DNA of 32,277 nt from CAZPYD01 sp964590835 (GTDB lineage Bacteria > Patescibacteriota > Minisyncoccia > JAHISW01 > Tagabacteraceae), in contig CAZPYD010000006.1 in the NCBI GenBank assembly GCA_964590835.1, positions 1 to 32,277 of the forward strand. Reading direction: 5' to 3'. Below are positions 13,286 through 19,896 of this stretch, one piece after another. The translations under genes and the position numbers were made by a program. Position 1 is the stretch's first letter. Each line of letters opens with the position of its first letter. Below the pieces are notes generated by a model. The model was not told the DNA's origin. It worked only from the letters and a program-made list of their open reading frames with translations, and made no database searches.

Positions 13286-14350
13286 ATGGATTATTCAAAA
13301 CAATTAATAGAAATCATATTAAGTGCATTAAAATCTAGTGCATCTGATATTCATTTGGCAGCTGGTCGTCATCCTACCATAAGAGTTTCCGGTTCTTTGC
13401 TTTTGTTATCCAAATTACCTCTTTTAACACCAAAAGACCTCGAAGGTTTTATTGAGGCAATGCTTGATGATAACCAAAGAAAAACTCTTTTTGAATTTGG
13501 AGAGGTTGATTTTGCTTATAGTTACGAAGACAAGGCTCGTTTTAGGTGTAATGCCTACAAAGAGAAAGGTTTTTGGGGAATAGCAATGAGACTTGTTCCT
13601 ACTGAAATAAAAACATTTAAAGATCTAAATTTGCCTGATGTTTTGAGTTCTTTTGCAAGGAAAAAACAGGGATTTTTCTTGGTAGTTGGTCCTACAGGAC
13701 ACGGCAAGTCTACTACACTTGCTTCTATGATTGAGGTTATTAATCGCGAAACAAGCACGCACATAATAACCATAGAAGATCCAATAGAGCATTTATTTGT
13801 TCAAAATAAATCAATCATTAGCCAAAGAGAGATTAATTATGATACAAAAACCTTTAGGAAAGGGCTTAGGGCAATGTTCAGGCAGGATGTAGATGTGGCA
13901 ATGATTGGCGAGATGCGCGATCCGGAAACTATTTCTATAGCGGTAACTGCCGCCGAAACCGGTCATTTAGTTTTTTCTTCTTTACATACAAATGATGCTA
14001 GTCAAACAGTAAATAGGATTATTGATTCTTTTATCGCTGGCCAGCAGAATCAAATAAGATTGCAGTTGGCGGGTAGTTTGTTGGGTATTTTTTCTCAGCG
14101 TTTGGTTCCTCGTATTTCAGGTGGTCTTATTCCGGCTTATGAGCTACTTATCGCCAATACAGCAGTGCGTAACTTAATTAGAGAAAATAGGACACATGAA
14201 ATCCCAATTGTAATAGAAACAGGTCTTGAAGATGGGATGATAAGTTTAAACTCTTCTCTTTTAAAGTTGGTTAGAGATGGTGAAATTTCGATAGAAAATG
14301 CAATGGCTTATTCCATGCAACCCAAAGCATTAATGGAAATGGCAAAGTAA
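13286..14350 (+). CDS. pilT: Type IV pilus retraction ATPase PilT
   Basis: PilT powers pilus disassembly, giving twitching motility and DNA pull-in. The 354-residue product, the normal size, has the N-terminal PAS-like domain (ASDIHLAAGRHP, 19-30), Walker A GPTGHGKS (135-142), IEDPIEHLF, Walker B VAMIGEMRDPETI at about 205-217, and HLVFSSLHTNDAS with the conserved His. Downstream is AYELLIANTAVRNLIRE (near 285), the AIRNLIRE-type motif characteristic of PilT. The GxxGHGKS loop with His is common in PilT. It lies in the same orientation as its neighbours, between a repeat array and an inverted array. Confidence 0.94.
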   Translation: MDYSKQLIEIILSALKSSASDIHLAAGRHPTIRVSGSLLLLSKLPLLTPKDLEGFIEAMLDDNQRKTLFEFGEVDFAYSYEDKARFRCNAYKEKGFWGIAMRLVPTEIKTFKDLNLPDVLSSFARKKQGFFLVVGPTGHGKSTTLASMIEVINRETSTHIITIEDPIEHLFVQNKSIISQREINYDTKTFRKGLRAMFRQDVDVAMIGEMRDPETISIAVTAAETGHLVFSSLHTNDASQTVNRIIDSFIAGQQNQIRLQLAGSLLGIFSQRLVPRISGGLIPAYELLIANTAVRNLIRENRTHEIPIVIETGLEDGMISLNSSLLKLVRDGEISIENAMAYSMQPKALMEMAK

Positions 14351-14352
14351 AT

Positions 14353-14437
14353 CATATAACATGTAGCATATAACAATCAAAAATTTTTAAAGAAAATTTT
14401 TGAAAAATGTTATAGGTTACAGGTTTTATGTTACATG
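14353..14437 (+). repeat. 7-nt-period arrays inverted around a central hairpin
   Basis: Left words are TATAACA, TGTAGCA, TATAACA (14355-14375). Right words are TGTTATA, GGTTACA, GGTTTTA, TGTTACA (14408-14435), which read TGTAACA, TAAAACC, TGTAACC and TATAACA on the other strand. Between them TCAAAAATTTT pairs with AAAATTTTTGA (11 bp, 5-nt loop). The array starts three bases after the pilT stop. Confidence 0.8.
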
Positions 14438-14506
14438 AAAAAACAATAGAGAAGAAAATTTGTCGGTATTGTTTTAATTGATTTTAATTAATATCTAGCA
14501 ACTTAT

Positions 14507-15715
14507 ATGCTGTTTAAATATAAAGCAACAACATCTGAGGGTGAAATAAAGGAAGGCGAAATAGATGCTGCCAATTTTGAGTTGGCATTAGATACGCTGC
14601 AAAAAAGAAATTTAATAATTATCTCATTAGACCCTGCTGAAAAAAAGATTTCTTTTTTTAAGAAAGATTTTTTTTCTTTTGAGCGTGTAAAAAATAGAGA
14701 TATTGTTGTATTTTTTAGGCAGATTGCTACCTTATTTTCAGCAAAAGTTCCTGTGTTAACAGGCTTCAATTTGTTGGCCGGTGAAACAGAAAACGCAGTT
14801 CTAAAAAAACATTTATTGGAAGTTACTGAGGATATAAAAGGAGGATTAAAAATTTTCGAAGCAATGGGTAAGCACTCTAAGATTTTCCCGGAGTTTTATA
14901 TTCAATTAATTAGATCTGGTGAAGAAGCAGGAAAGCTAGAGGAAGTTTTTAGTTATTTAGCGGACTATGTTGAGCGTAGTTACGATCTTGCTTCAAAGGC
15001 CATAAGAGCTCTTATTTATCCAGCTTTTGTTCTTTTTACTTTTATTATTGTTGTTGTTTTAATGTTGACTGTGGTTATTCCTCAATTAACGGATATTATT
15101 AAGGAAAGTGGCTTGGAGCCACCTTTTTATACAAAGATAGTAATATTTTTGAGTGATCTTTTGACACAATATGGTTTATTTTTCCTTATTTTCTTAATTG
15201 TTTTGATTGGTTTTGTGTGGCGCTATAGTAGAACCGATGCCGGTAAGTTAGCAATTTCAAAGTTGCAAATTTCGATACCTTATGTGGGTGATCTTTATAA
15301 AAGGATCTATGTCACAAGGATATCCGATAACTTACAAACATTACTTAGTGGTGGTGTAAGCACCTTAAGATCTCTAGAGATTACTAAAGATGTCATAGAT
15401 AACAAGATTTATAAAGAAATTATGGACAAAACAGTAGAAGCTGTAAAAGGAGGAGGTAAAATATCAGAAAGCTTTTTGCGCTACGAAGAAGTGCCTCATT
15501 TAGTGTCTCAAATGATAAAAATTGGAGAAGAAATTGGTGAAATGAATTTTATTTTAAAAACTCTTGCAGATTTTTATCAAGAGGAGGTAGACAGAGCTCT
15601 TGAGGCTTTGGTTAGTATAATAGAGCCCCTGATGACTATTGTTTTGGGTGTTGTTGTTGGTTTTCTTTTAGCCTCTGTTCTTATCCCAATTTACAATATT
15701 GCGATGAGTGTATAG
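14507..15715 (+). CDS. pilC: Type IV pilus platform protein PilC
   Basis: PilC is the polytopic platform on which PilB and PilT act. The 402-residue protein has a short N-terminal domain (YKATTSEGEIKEGEIDA, about 4-20) and two T2SSF domains: about 65-195 (VVFFRQIATLFSAKVPVLTG, then a long membrane helix) and about 270-395 (ISDNLQTLLSGGVSTLRSLE, then EPLMTIVLGVVVGFLLASVL). Three or four membrane helices are evident, and length is typical. A 156-bp gap with inverted arrays separates it from pilT. Start is an ATG without a ribosome binding site. Confidence 0.93.
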   Translation: MLFKYKATTSEGEIKEGEIDAANFELALDTLQKRNLIIISLDPAEKKISFFKKDFFSFERVKNRDIVVFFRQIATLFSAKVPVLTGFNLLAGETENAVLKKHLLEVTEDIKGGLKIFEAMGKHSKIFPEFYIQLIRSGEEAGKLEEVFSYLADYVERSYDLASKAIRALIYPAFVLFTFIIVVVLMLTVVIPQLTDIIKESGLEPPFYTKIVIFLSDLLTQYGLFFLIFLIVLIGFVWRYSRTDAGKLAISKLQISIPYVGDLYKRIYVTRISDNLQTLLSGGVSTLRSLEITKDVIDNKIYKEIMDKTVEAVKGGGKISESFLRYEEVPHLVSQMIKIGEEIGEMNFILKTLADFYQEEVDRALEALVSIIEPLMTIVLGVVVGFLLASVLIPIYNIAMSV

Positions 15716-15830
15716 TTAGCCATTAGCGGCTATCTTATCCACAACAAAAAATGCAAAGTTGGATAAAAAAAGATATAATAAGAGATATAGAGATGAATAA
15801 ATTAAAAGGTCGAATAATTTAAGTATTAAA

Positions 15831-15986
15831 GCCTGTCCAAAAACCTCATTCCGGCTAAAAATTTTTAAATTTTACACAGATACTTGTAAAGAATTTTTTA
15901 AAATATTTTAATATTTTTCAAAATTTTTTACTTCGTCCTGCACAAAATATAAAAATTTCGCTTCGAAAGCAGATTTTCGGACAAGC
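15831..15986. repeat. 156-bp imperfect palindrome, MITE-like
   Basis: The ends GCCTGTCCAAAAACC and GATTTTCGGACAAGC are near reverse complements. Pairing continues inward: TTTTACACAG (near 15873) against CTGCACAAAA, and GTAAAGAATTTTTTAA against TTCAAAATTTTTTAC near the centre. Together these form one long hairpin. It ends ten bases before the prepilin ATG, so it lies in the promoter or leader of that gene. The whole 281-bp gap after pilC holds this element, a TATAAT at 15774 and a small hairpin near 15719, with no gene. Confidence 0.75.
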
Positions 15987-15996
15987 TATAAAAAAG

Positions 15997-16464
15997 ATGA
16001 AAAAAAATAAAGGTTTTACTTTGATTGAGTTGCTTGTTGTTATTGCTATTATTGGTGTTTTGGCATCAGTTGTTTTGGCTTCTTTCAACAGCGCTCGTAA
16101 AAAATCACGCGATGCTCGTCGTATAGCAGATATCAAACAGCTTCAGCTAGCTTTAGAGCTTTATTTTGACGCAAATAGTACTTACCCTACTGATGCTCAA
16201 GGTTTGGCAATTTTGGCAACAGATGGTCATATTGCAGCTGTACCTACTGATCCACTAGGGGCATCAGTGGCTTACGCTTATGATTATTGTTCTGCCACAT
16301 TATACCACTTAGGTGCATCACTTGAAGAAGATACTAATCCTGCCTTGTCAAATGATTTGAATACAGTTCCTGCTACTTGTAGTTCAGCTGTTTGTAACTC
16401 ACCAGATACAGGAAAATGTATTGCTGCACACTCCGGTTTATATTGTTACGATGTTTCTCCGTAA
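15997..16464 (+). CDS. Type IV prepilin, likely major pilin
   Basis: The 155-residue protein has a minimal six-residue leader (MKKNKG), then FTLIELLVVIAIIGVLASVV, a textbook pilin N-helix with Glu at +5 (E11). NSARKKSRDARRIADIKQLQ and LALELYFDANSTYPTDAQGL follow, as in CPR and Gram-positive pilins. The tail has five cysteines, four of them clustered near the end (for example ATCSSAVCNSPDTGKCIAAH). It lies after a 156-bp palindrome and before a very strong terminator, so it may be transcribed separately at high level, as expected for the major subunit. TATAAA lies four bases before the ATG, so the leader could be extremely short if that box is used. Confidence 0.9.
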   Translation: MKKNKGFTLIELLVVIAIIGVLASVVLASFNSARKKSRDARRIADIKQLQLALELYFDANSTYPTDAQGLAILATDGHIAAVPTDPLGASVAYAYDYCSATLYHLGASLEEDTNPALSNDLNTVPATCSSAVCNSPDTGKCIAAHSGLYCYDVSP

Positions 16465-16491
16465 AGTTTAGGATTGTAAAAGGTTAAAGAC

Positions 16492-16528
16492 AAAAATCCG
16501 ACTTTTTATTAAAAAGTCGGATTTTTGG
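16492..16528 (+). terminator. Strong intrinsic terminator after the pilin gene
   Basis: AAAAATCCGACTTTTT pairs perfectly over 16 bp with AAAAAGTCGGATTTTT around a 3-nt loop, ending in T's. Confidence 0.92.
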
Positions 16529-16541
16529 TATTTTGGTTTAT

Positions 16542-16570
16542 AAAAAAATGGGGGCAGCCACCATTTTTTT
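16542..16570. terminator. Second terminator-like hairpin
   Basis: AAAAAAATGG pairs with CCATTTTTTT over 10 bp with a GC-rich inner part (GGGGCAGCCA), flanked by A and T tracts, so it could work in either direction. It insulates the pilin gene from pilD. Confidence 0.6.
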
Positions 16571-16592
16571 CTTTTGTTGTTTACCCCACTTC

Positions 16593-16628
16593 TTGGTAGT
16601 GGTAATAAGCACTTTATAATTATATAAT
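16593..16628 (+). promoter_or_regulatory. pilD promoter with two overlapping -10 boxes
   Basis: TTGGTA at 16593-16598 is 16 bases before TATAAT at 16615-16620. A second TATAAT at 16623-16628 lies exactly six bases before the pilD ATG. The first gives a leader of about 8 nt, the second a leaderless message. No Shine-Dalgarno is present. Confidence 0.6.
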
Positions 16629-16634
16629 AAAAGC

Positions 16635-17402
16635 ATGTATTTACATGCTTTTATTGTTTTTTTGTTTGGCGCGGCTATTGGTAGCTTTTTAAACGTTGTA
16701 ATCTTTAGATATAACAGTGGAGAAAGTGCTTTAAAGGGCCATTCCAGGTGTTTTTCCTGTGGCAAAAAACTTTCTTGGTACGAGCTTATACCGATTTTTA
16801 GTTTTTTGGTTCAGCGCGGCAAGTGCCATGGTTGTGGCAGTAAAATTAGCCTTCAATACCCGGCAGTAGAGATATTAACCGGCCTTTTGTTTGCATTGAT
16901 CTATCTTAAGTTTTTCAATAATCCATTACTTATTACTTATTACTTATTACTTATTACCCTTTTGATAGTAATTGCGGTGTACGATTTAAAACATTTTATA
17001 ATCCCTAATAAAACAGTTTGGTTGTTTAACGCCTTGGCGTTTGTTTTTTTATTTTTTAATGTTTCAAGTTTCAAGTTTCAAGTTTTAGGATTATTAAGTG
17101 GCTTGTCTTTCTTTGCTTTTTTTGCGTTGCTTTGGTTGGTGTCGCGCGGGCGCTGGATGGGCTTTGGAGATGCAAAACTGGCCTTGGGAATGGGGTGGGT
17201 GCTTGGTCCGGCTAAAACCGTCGTTGCATTTATGTTTTCTTTTTGGATCGGAGCTATAATCGGAATAATTTTGTTAATCTTTCAAAAATCAAAATATGGC
17301 CTAAAAAGCCAAATACCATTTGGACCATTTTTGGTAATTGGTTTTTTGATAGCGCTTTTTATTGATTTTAATTTGTTGGATTGTTTAATTCTAACTTTCT
17401 AA
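16635..17402 (+). CDS. pilD: Prepilin peptidase / N-methyltransferase PilD
   Basis: PilD is the membrane aspartic protease that cuts prepilin leaders and usually methylates the new N-terminus. The 255-residue protein has the N-terminal domain with four zinc-binding cysteines (C39, C42, C64, C67; CFSCG and CHGCG), and the two catalytic aspartates in VYDLKHFIIPN (D117) and GFGDAKLALGMG (D179). It has about seven to eight membrane segments. Two 7-nt-period DNA arrays lie inside the gene: 16925-16957 encodes about residues 97-108 and 17061-17088 encodes 143-152. The first ends about eight residues before D117. The frame stays open across both, so the protein is presumably active. Confidence 0.92.
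   Translation: MYLHAFIVFLFGAAIGSFLNVVIFRYNSGESALKGHSRCFSCGKKLSWYELIPIFSFLVQRGKCHGCGSKISLQYPAVEILTGLLFALIYLKFFNNPLLITYYLLLITLLIVIAVYDLKHFIIPNKTVWLFNALAFVFLFFNVSSFKFQVLGLLSGLSFFAFFALLWLVSRGRWMGFGDAKLALGMGWVLGPAKTVVAFMFSFWIGAIIGIILLIFQKSKYGLKSQIPFGPFLVIGFLIALFIDFNLLDCLILTF
16925..16957 (+). repeat. ATTACTT x 4.7, inside pilD
   Basis: Four perfect copies of ATTACTT plus ATTAC run head to tail, encoding part of a hydrophobic segment (LLITYYLLLITLL). It is the reverse complement of the AATAAGT array at 8995. Because seven is not a multiple of three, each copy shifts the reading phase. Confidence 0.95.
17061..17088 (+). repeat. GTTTCAA x 3 plus GTTTTAG, inside pilD
   Basis: Three exact copies of GTTTCAA and one variant unit run in tandem with a 7-nt period, encoding VSSFKFQVL in a loop between membrane segments. 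It is a second array in the same gene, with a different word but the same period. Confidence 0.92.
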
Positions 17403-17406
17403 TTTC

Positions 17407-17433
17407 AACTATCGAGGTCGAACCTCGATAGTT
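17407..17433 (+). terminator. Hairpin after pilD
   Basis: AACTATCGAGGT pairs perfectly over 12 bp with ACCTCGATAGTT around a 3-nt loop, four bases after the pilD stop. The tail (ATTTAAT) is a weak T-run. Confidence 0.65.
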
Positions 17434-17494
17434 ATTTAATGTAAGGAAGGAAAGGAATGTTTTTATTTGGTTCAGGGTTTTAAAGTAAAATATT

Positions 17495-19552
17495 ATGGAT
17501 AAAAAGCAGACAAAAAATAGGGTAGAAAAACTAAAAGAAGTAATTAGGCGTCATAGGTATCAGTATCATGTTTTGGATGAGCCAAAGGTGACTGATGCTG
17601 TTTTTGATACCTTAAAAAATGAACTAGAAGAGCTGGAAAGGCAATTTCCCGAGTTTATTACTCCTGATTCTCCTACACAAAGAGTCGGTGGCAGGGCACT
17701 GGAAAAGTTTAAAAAAGTTAGCCACAGTGTGCCGATGCTTTCCTTACATGATGCTTTTGGTGAACAAGAAATGAAAGACTGGGAGGAACGTATTTTGAAA
17801 TTAGTTCCCGGTGAGGACTTAGATTATTTTTGCGAGTTAAAGCTGGATGGGCTTGCAATTAGTTTGCTTTATGAAAAAGGTGTTTTTGTGCGCGGGGCGA
17901 CCAGAGGAGATGGCAAAACAGGTGAAGATGTAACTCAAAATATAAAAACAATACCCTCTATACCGCTTCGACTTAGGGAGCCAAAAGAGAGCGAGCTTAG
18001 AAAAGCCGGTTTTGGTGAAAAAGATGTAGTTAAAATAATAAAGGCGGTAAAAAGCGGCGAAATAGAATTGCGCGGCGAGGTCGTGATGACTATAAAAGTT
18101 TTTGAAGATCTAAACAAGGATTTAGAAAAAAAAGGCAAGCCAAAGCTGGCAAACCCCAGGAATGCTGCCGCTGGCTCTATCCGCCAATTAGATCCAAAAA
18201 TTACCGCTTCTCGTAAATTAGATTTTTATGCATACAGTATGGTTACTCAACTGGGGCAAATAAGACACGAGCAAGAACATGCTTTGGCTAAAGTGCTTGG
18301 TTTTAAAACAATAGAGCAAAACAAATTCTGCGAAGCCATAAAAGATGTTTTAGATTTTCATCACAGATGGGAGACGAAAAAAGAAAATCTGCCTTTTGAA
18401 TCAGACGGAGTAGTAGTGGTAGTAGATCAATTAGAATTTCAAAAAAGATTAGGCAGGGTGGGCAAGGCGCCACGCTGGATGATTGCATACAAATTCCCTC
18501 CGGAAGAGGCCATTACTGTAGTGGAAGACATAAAAATACAAGTTGGCAGGACCGGCGTTTTGACTCCAGTGGCTATTTTGCGCCCGGTAGAAATAAGAGG
18601 AGCCATTATTAGTCGCGCTACTTTGCATAATGAAGACGAAATAAAACGCTTAGATTTAAAAATAGGTGACACAGTAGTAGTTGGCCGTGCAGGCGATGTT
18701 ATTCCTGATGTTAAAAAGGTAATAAAAGAATTGCGTACCGGCAAAGAAAAGCATTTCAAGATGCCTACAAAGTGTCCTATTTGTAAAGAAAAAACGAAGT
18801 TGGATAAGGGCGGTATTCTTTTACGATGTATAAATCCAAAGTGTTCTTCTAAAAAGAGAAGAGGGATGCAGTATTTTGTTTCAAGGGGGGCATTTAACAT
18901 AGAAGGAATGGGGCCAAAAATAATTGATGCACTTTCAGATAATGGCCTTATTCAGGACGCGGCAGATATTTTTGAATTAAAAGAGGGTGATCTAGTCCCG
19001 CTTGAAAGGTTTGCCGAAAAGTCAGCTAAAAACTTGGTAGAATCTATTGCTGCTCGCAAAAAAATTTCTTTGGCTCGTTTTATTATCGCTCTTGGTATTA
19101 TGCATGTTGGCGAAGAGACGGCCTACGTGTTGGTAGATAAGTTTGGTAACTTGGAAAATATCAAAAAAGCAACCAGGGAAGACTTGGAACAAATCTCCGA
19201 CATTGGTCCCGTGGTTGCAGAAAGCATATATGACTGGTTTAGGGATGATTATAATAAAGACTTTTTGGAGAGATTGCTTAAAAATGTACAGATAGAAGAA
19301 AAGGCGGCAACACCCAAAAAGGCGCAAAAACTTGCTGGTCAAAAGTTTGTTTTAACAGGCAGCTTGGCTACCATGAGCCGTGATGAGGCCAAGACCAAAA
19401 TACGTGAACTTGGTGGGCAAACTAGCTCTACTGTCTCAAAAGAAACAGATTTCGTCATTGCGGGCGATAAACCAGGCTCTAAATATCAAAAAGCTAAATC
19501 ACTTGGCATTAAAATCCTCACGGAAGATGAATTTATTAAAAAATTTAAATAA
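17495..19552 (+). CDS. ligA: NAD+-dependent DNA ligase LigA
   Basis: LigA seals nicks in replication and repair using NAD+. The 685-residue protein has the Ia domain (YQYHVLDEPKVTDAVFD, 23-39), the adenylated lysine in ELKLDG (K116), TRGDGKTGEDVTQNI (136-150), the OB-fold region (VGRTGVLTPVA), a four-cysteine zinc finger (C427, C430, C445, C450), helix-hairpin-helix repeats (ISDIGPVVAESI) and a C-terminal BRCT domain (about 608-685, GQKFVLTGSLATMSRDEAK). Compared with typical LigA there is extra sequence at about 160-188 (REPKESELRKAGFGEKDVVK) before ELRGEVVM. No ribosome binding site is present; TAAAAT lies close to the ATG. A strong terminator follows. Confidence 0.96.
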   Translation: MDKKQTKNRVEKLKEVIRRHRYQYHVLDEPKVTDAVFDTLKNELEELERQFPEFITPDSPTQRVGGRALEKFKKVSHSVPMLSLHDAFGEQEMKDWEERILKLVPGEDLDYFCELKLDGLAISLLYEKGVFVRGATRGDGKTGEDVTQNIKTIPSIPLRLREPKESELRKAGFGEKDVVKIIKAVKSGEIELRGEVVMTIKVFEDLNKDLEKKGKPKLANPRNAAAGSIRQLDPKITASRKLDFYAYSMVTQLGQIRHEQEHALAKVLGFKTIEQNKFCEAIKDVLDFHHRWETKKENLPFESDGVVVVVDQLEFQKRLGRVGKAPRWMIAYKFPPEEAITVVEDIKIQVGRTGVLTPVAILRPVEIRGAIISRATLHNEDEIKRLDLKIGDTVVVGRAGDVIPDVKKVIKELRTGKEKHFKMPTKCPICKEKTKLDKGGILLRCINPKCSSKKRRGMQYFVSRGAFNIEGMGPKIIDALSDNGLIQDAADIFELKEGDLVPLERFAEKSAKNLVESIAARKKISLARFIIALGIMHVGEETAYVLVDKFGNLENIKKATREDLEQISDIGPVVAESIYDWFRDDYNKDFLERLLKNVQIEEKAATPKKAQKLAGQKFVLTGSLATMSRDEAKTKIRELGGQTSSTVSKETDFVIAGDKPGSKYQKAKSLGIKILTEDEFIKKFK

Positions 19553-19589
19553 AATAAACGCCTCAAGCAATTGAGGCGTTTATTTTTTT
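19551..19589 (+). terminator. ligA terminator
   Basis: AAAATAAACGCCTCAA pairs over 16 bp with TTGAGGCGTTTATTTT around GCAA, followed by T's. It starts within the ligA stop codon. The gatC -10 box begins only 13 bases later, leaving any -35 region inside the terminator. Confidence 0.93.
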
Positions 19590-19601
19590 GCCGCTTTGCC
19601 G

Positions 19602-19607
19602 TATAAT
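19602..19607 (+). promoter_or_regulatory. -10 box of gatC
   Basis: TATAAT is ten bases before the gatC ATG, giving a leader of about four bases. A weak TTTATT at 19579-19584, 17 bases upstream, lies in the ligA terminator. Confidence 0.5.
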
Positions 19608-19617
19608 TTTAATATAT

Positions 19618-19896
19618 ATGATTTCAAAAGATGAGATTAGGAAACTCAGCGTTTTAGCACGTATAGAGGTAGACAAAAAAGAAATAAAATCACTCCAGGG
19701 AGATATGGAGAATATTTTGGGTTTTGTTTCTAAATTAAAAGAGTTTTCTATGCCAGAAGAATTAGGGAAAGAGGAGGCCACAAATAAGATGCGAGAAGAT
19801 AAGGATCCGCATGAAAGCGGCAAGCATACAGAAGACTTGTTAAATCAAGCTCCGGAGCTAAAAGAAGGATTTGTGAAAGTAAAAAAAGTTTTATAA
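19618..19896 (+). CDS. gatC: Asp-tRNA(Asn)/Glu-tRNA(Gln) amidotransferase subunit C
   Basis: GatC is the small belt-like subunit that holds GatA and GatB together in the enzyme that makes Gln-tRNA(Gln) and/or Asn-tRNA(Asn). The 92-residue product starts MISKDEIRKLSVLARIEVDK, the usual GatC N-terminus, and ends near PELKEGFVKVKKVL, matching the APE...FvVPkvl family end. An in-frame upstream ATG at 19588 lies inside the ligA terminator and is rejected. The stop overlaps the gatA start (TAATG). gatB is not in the window. Confidence 0.92.
   Translation: MISKDEIRKLSVLARIEVDKKEIKSLQGDMENILGFVSKLKEFSMPEELGKEEATNKMREDKDPHESGKHTEDLLNQAPELKEGFVKVKKVL

Noticed and set aside
15719..15767. Hairpin TTATCCACAAC/GTTGGATAA after pilC as a terminator
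   Set aside because: The stem is interrupted and is followed by A's rather than T's on the plus strand. No minus-strand gene uses it.
18439..18900. 153-residue minus-strand frame
   Set aside because: It is antisense to the zinc-finger and OB regions of ligA, with no start signal or recognisable protein.
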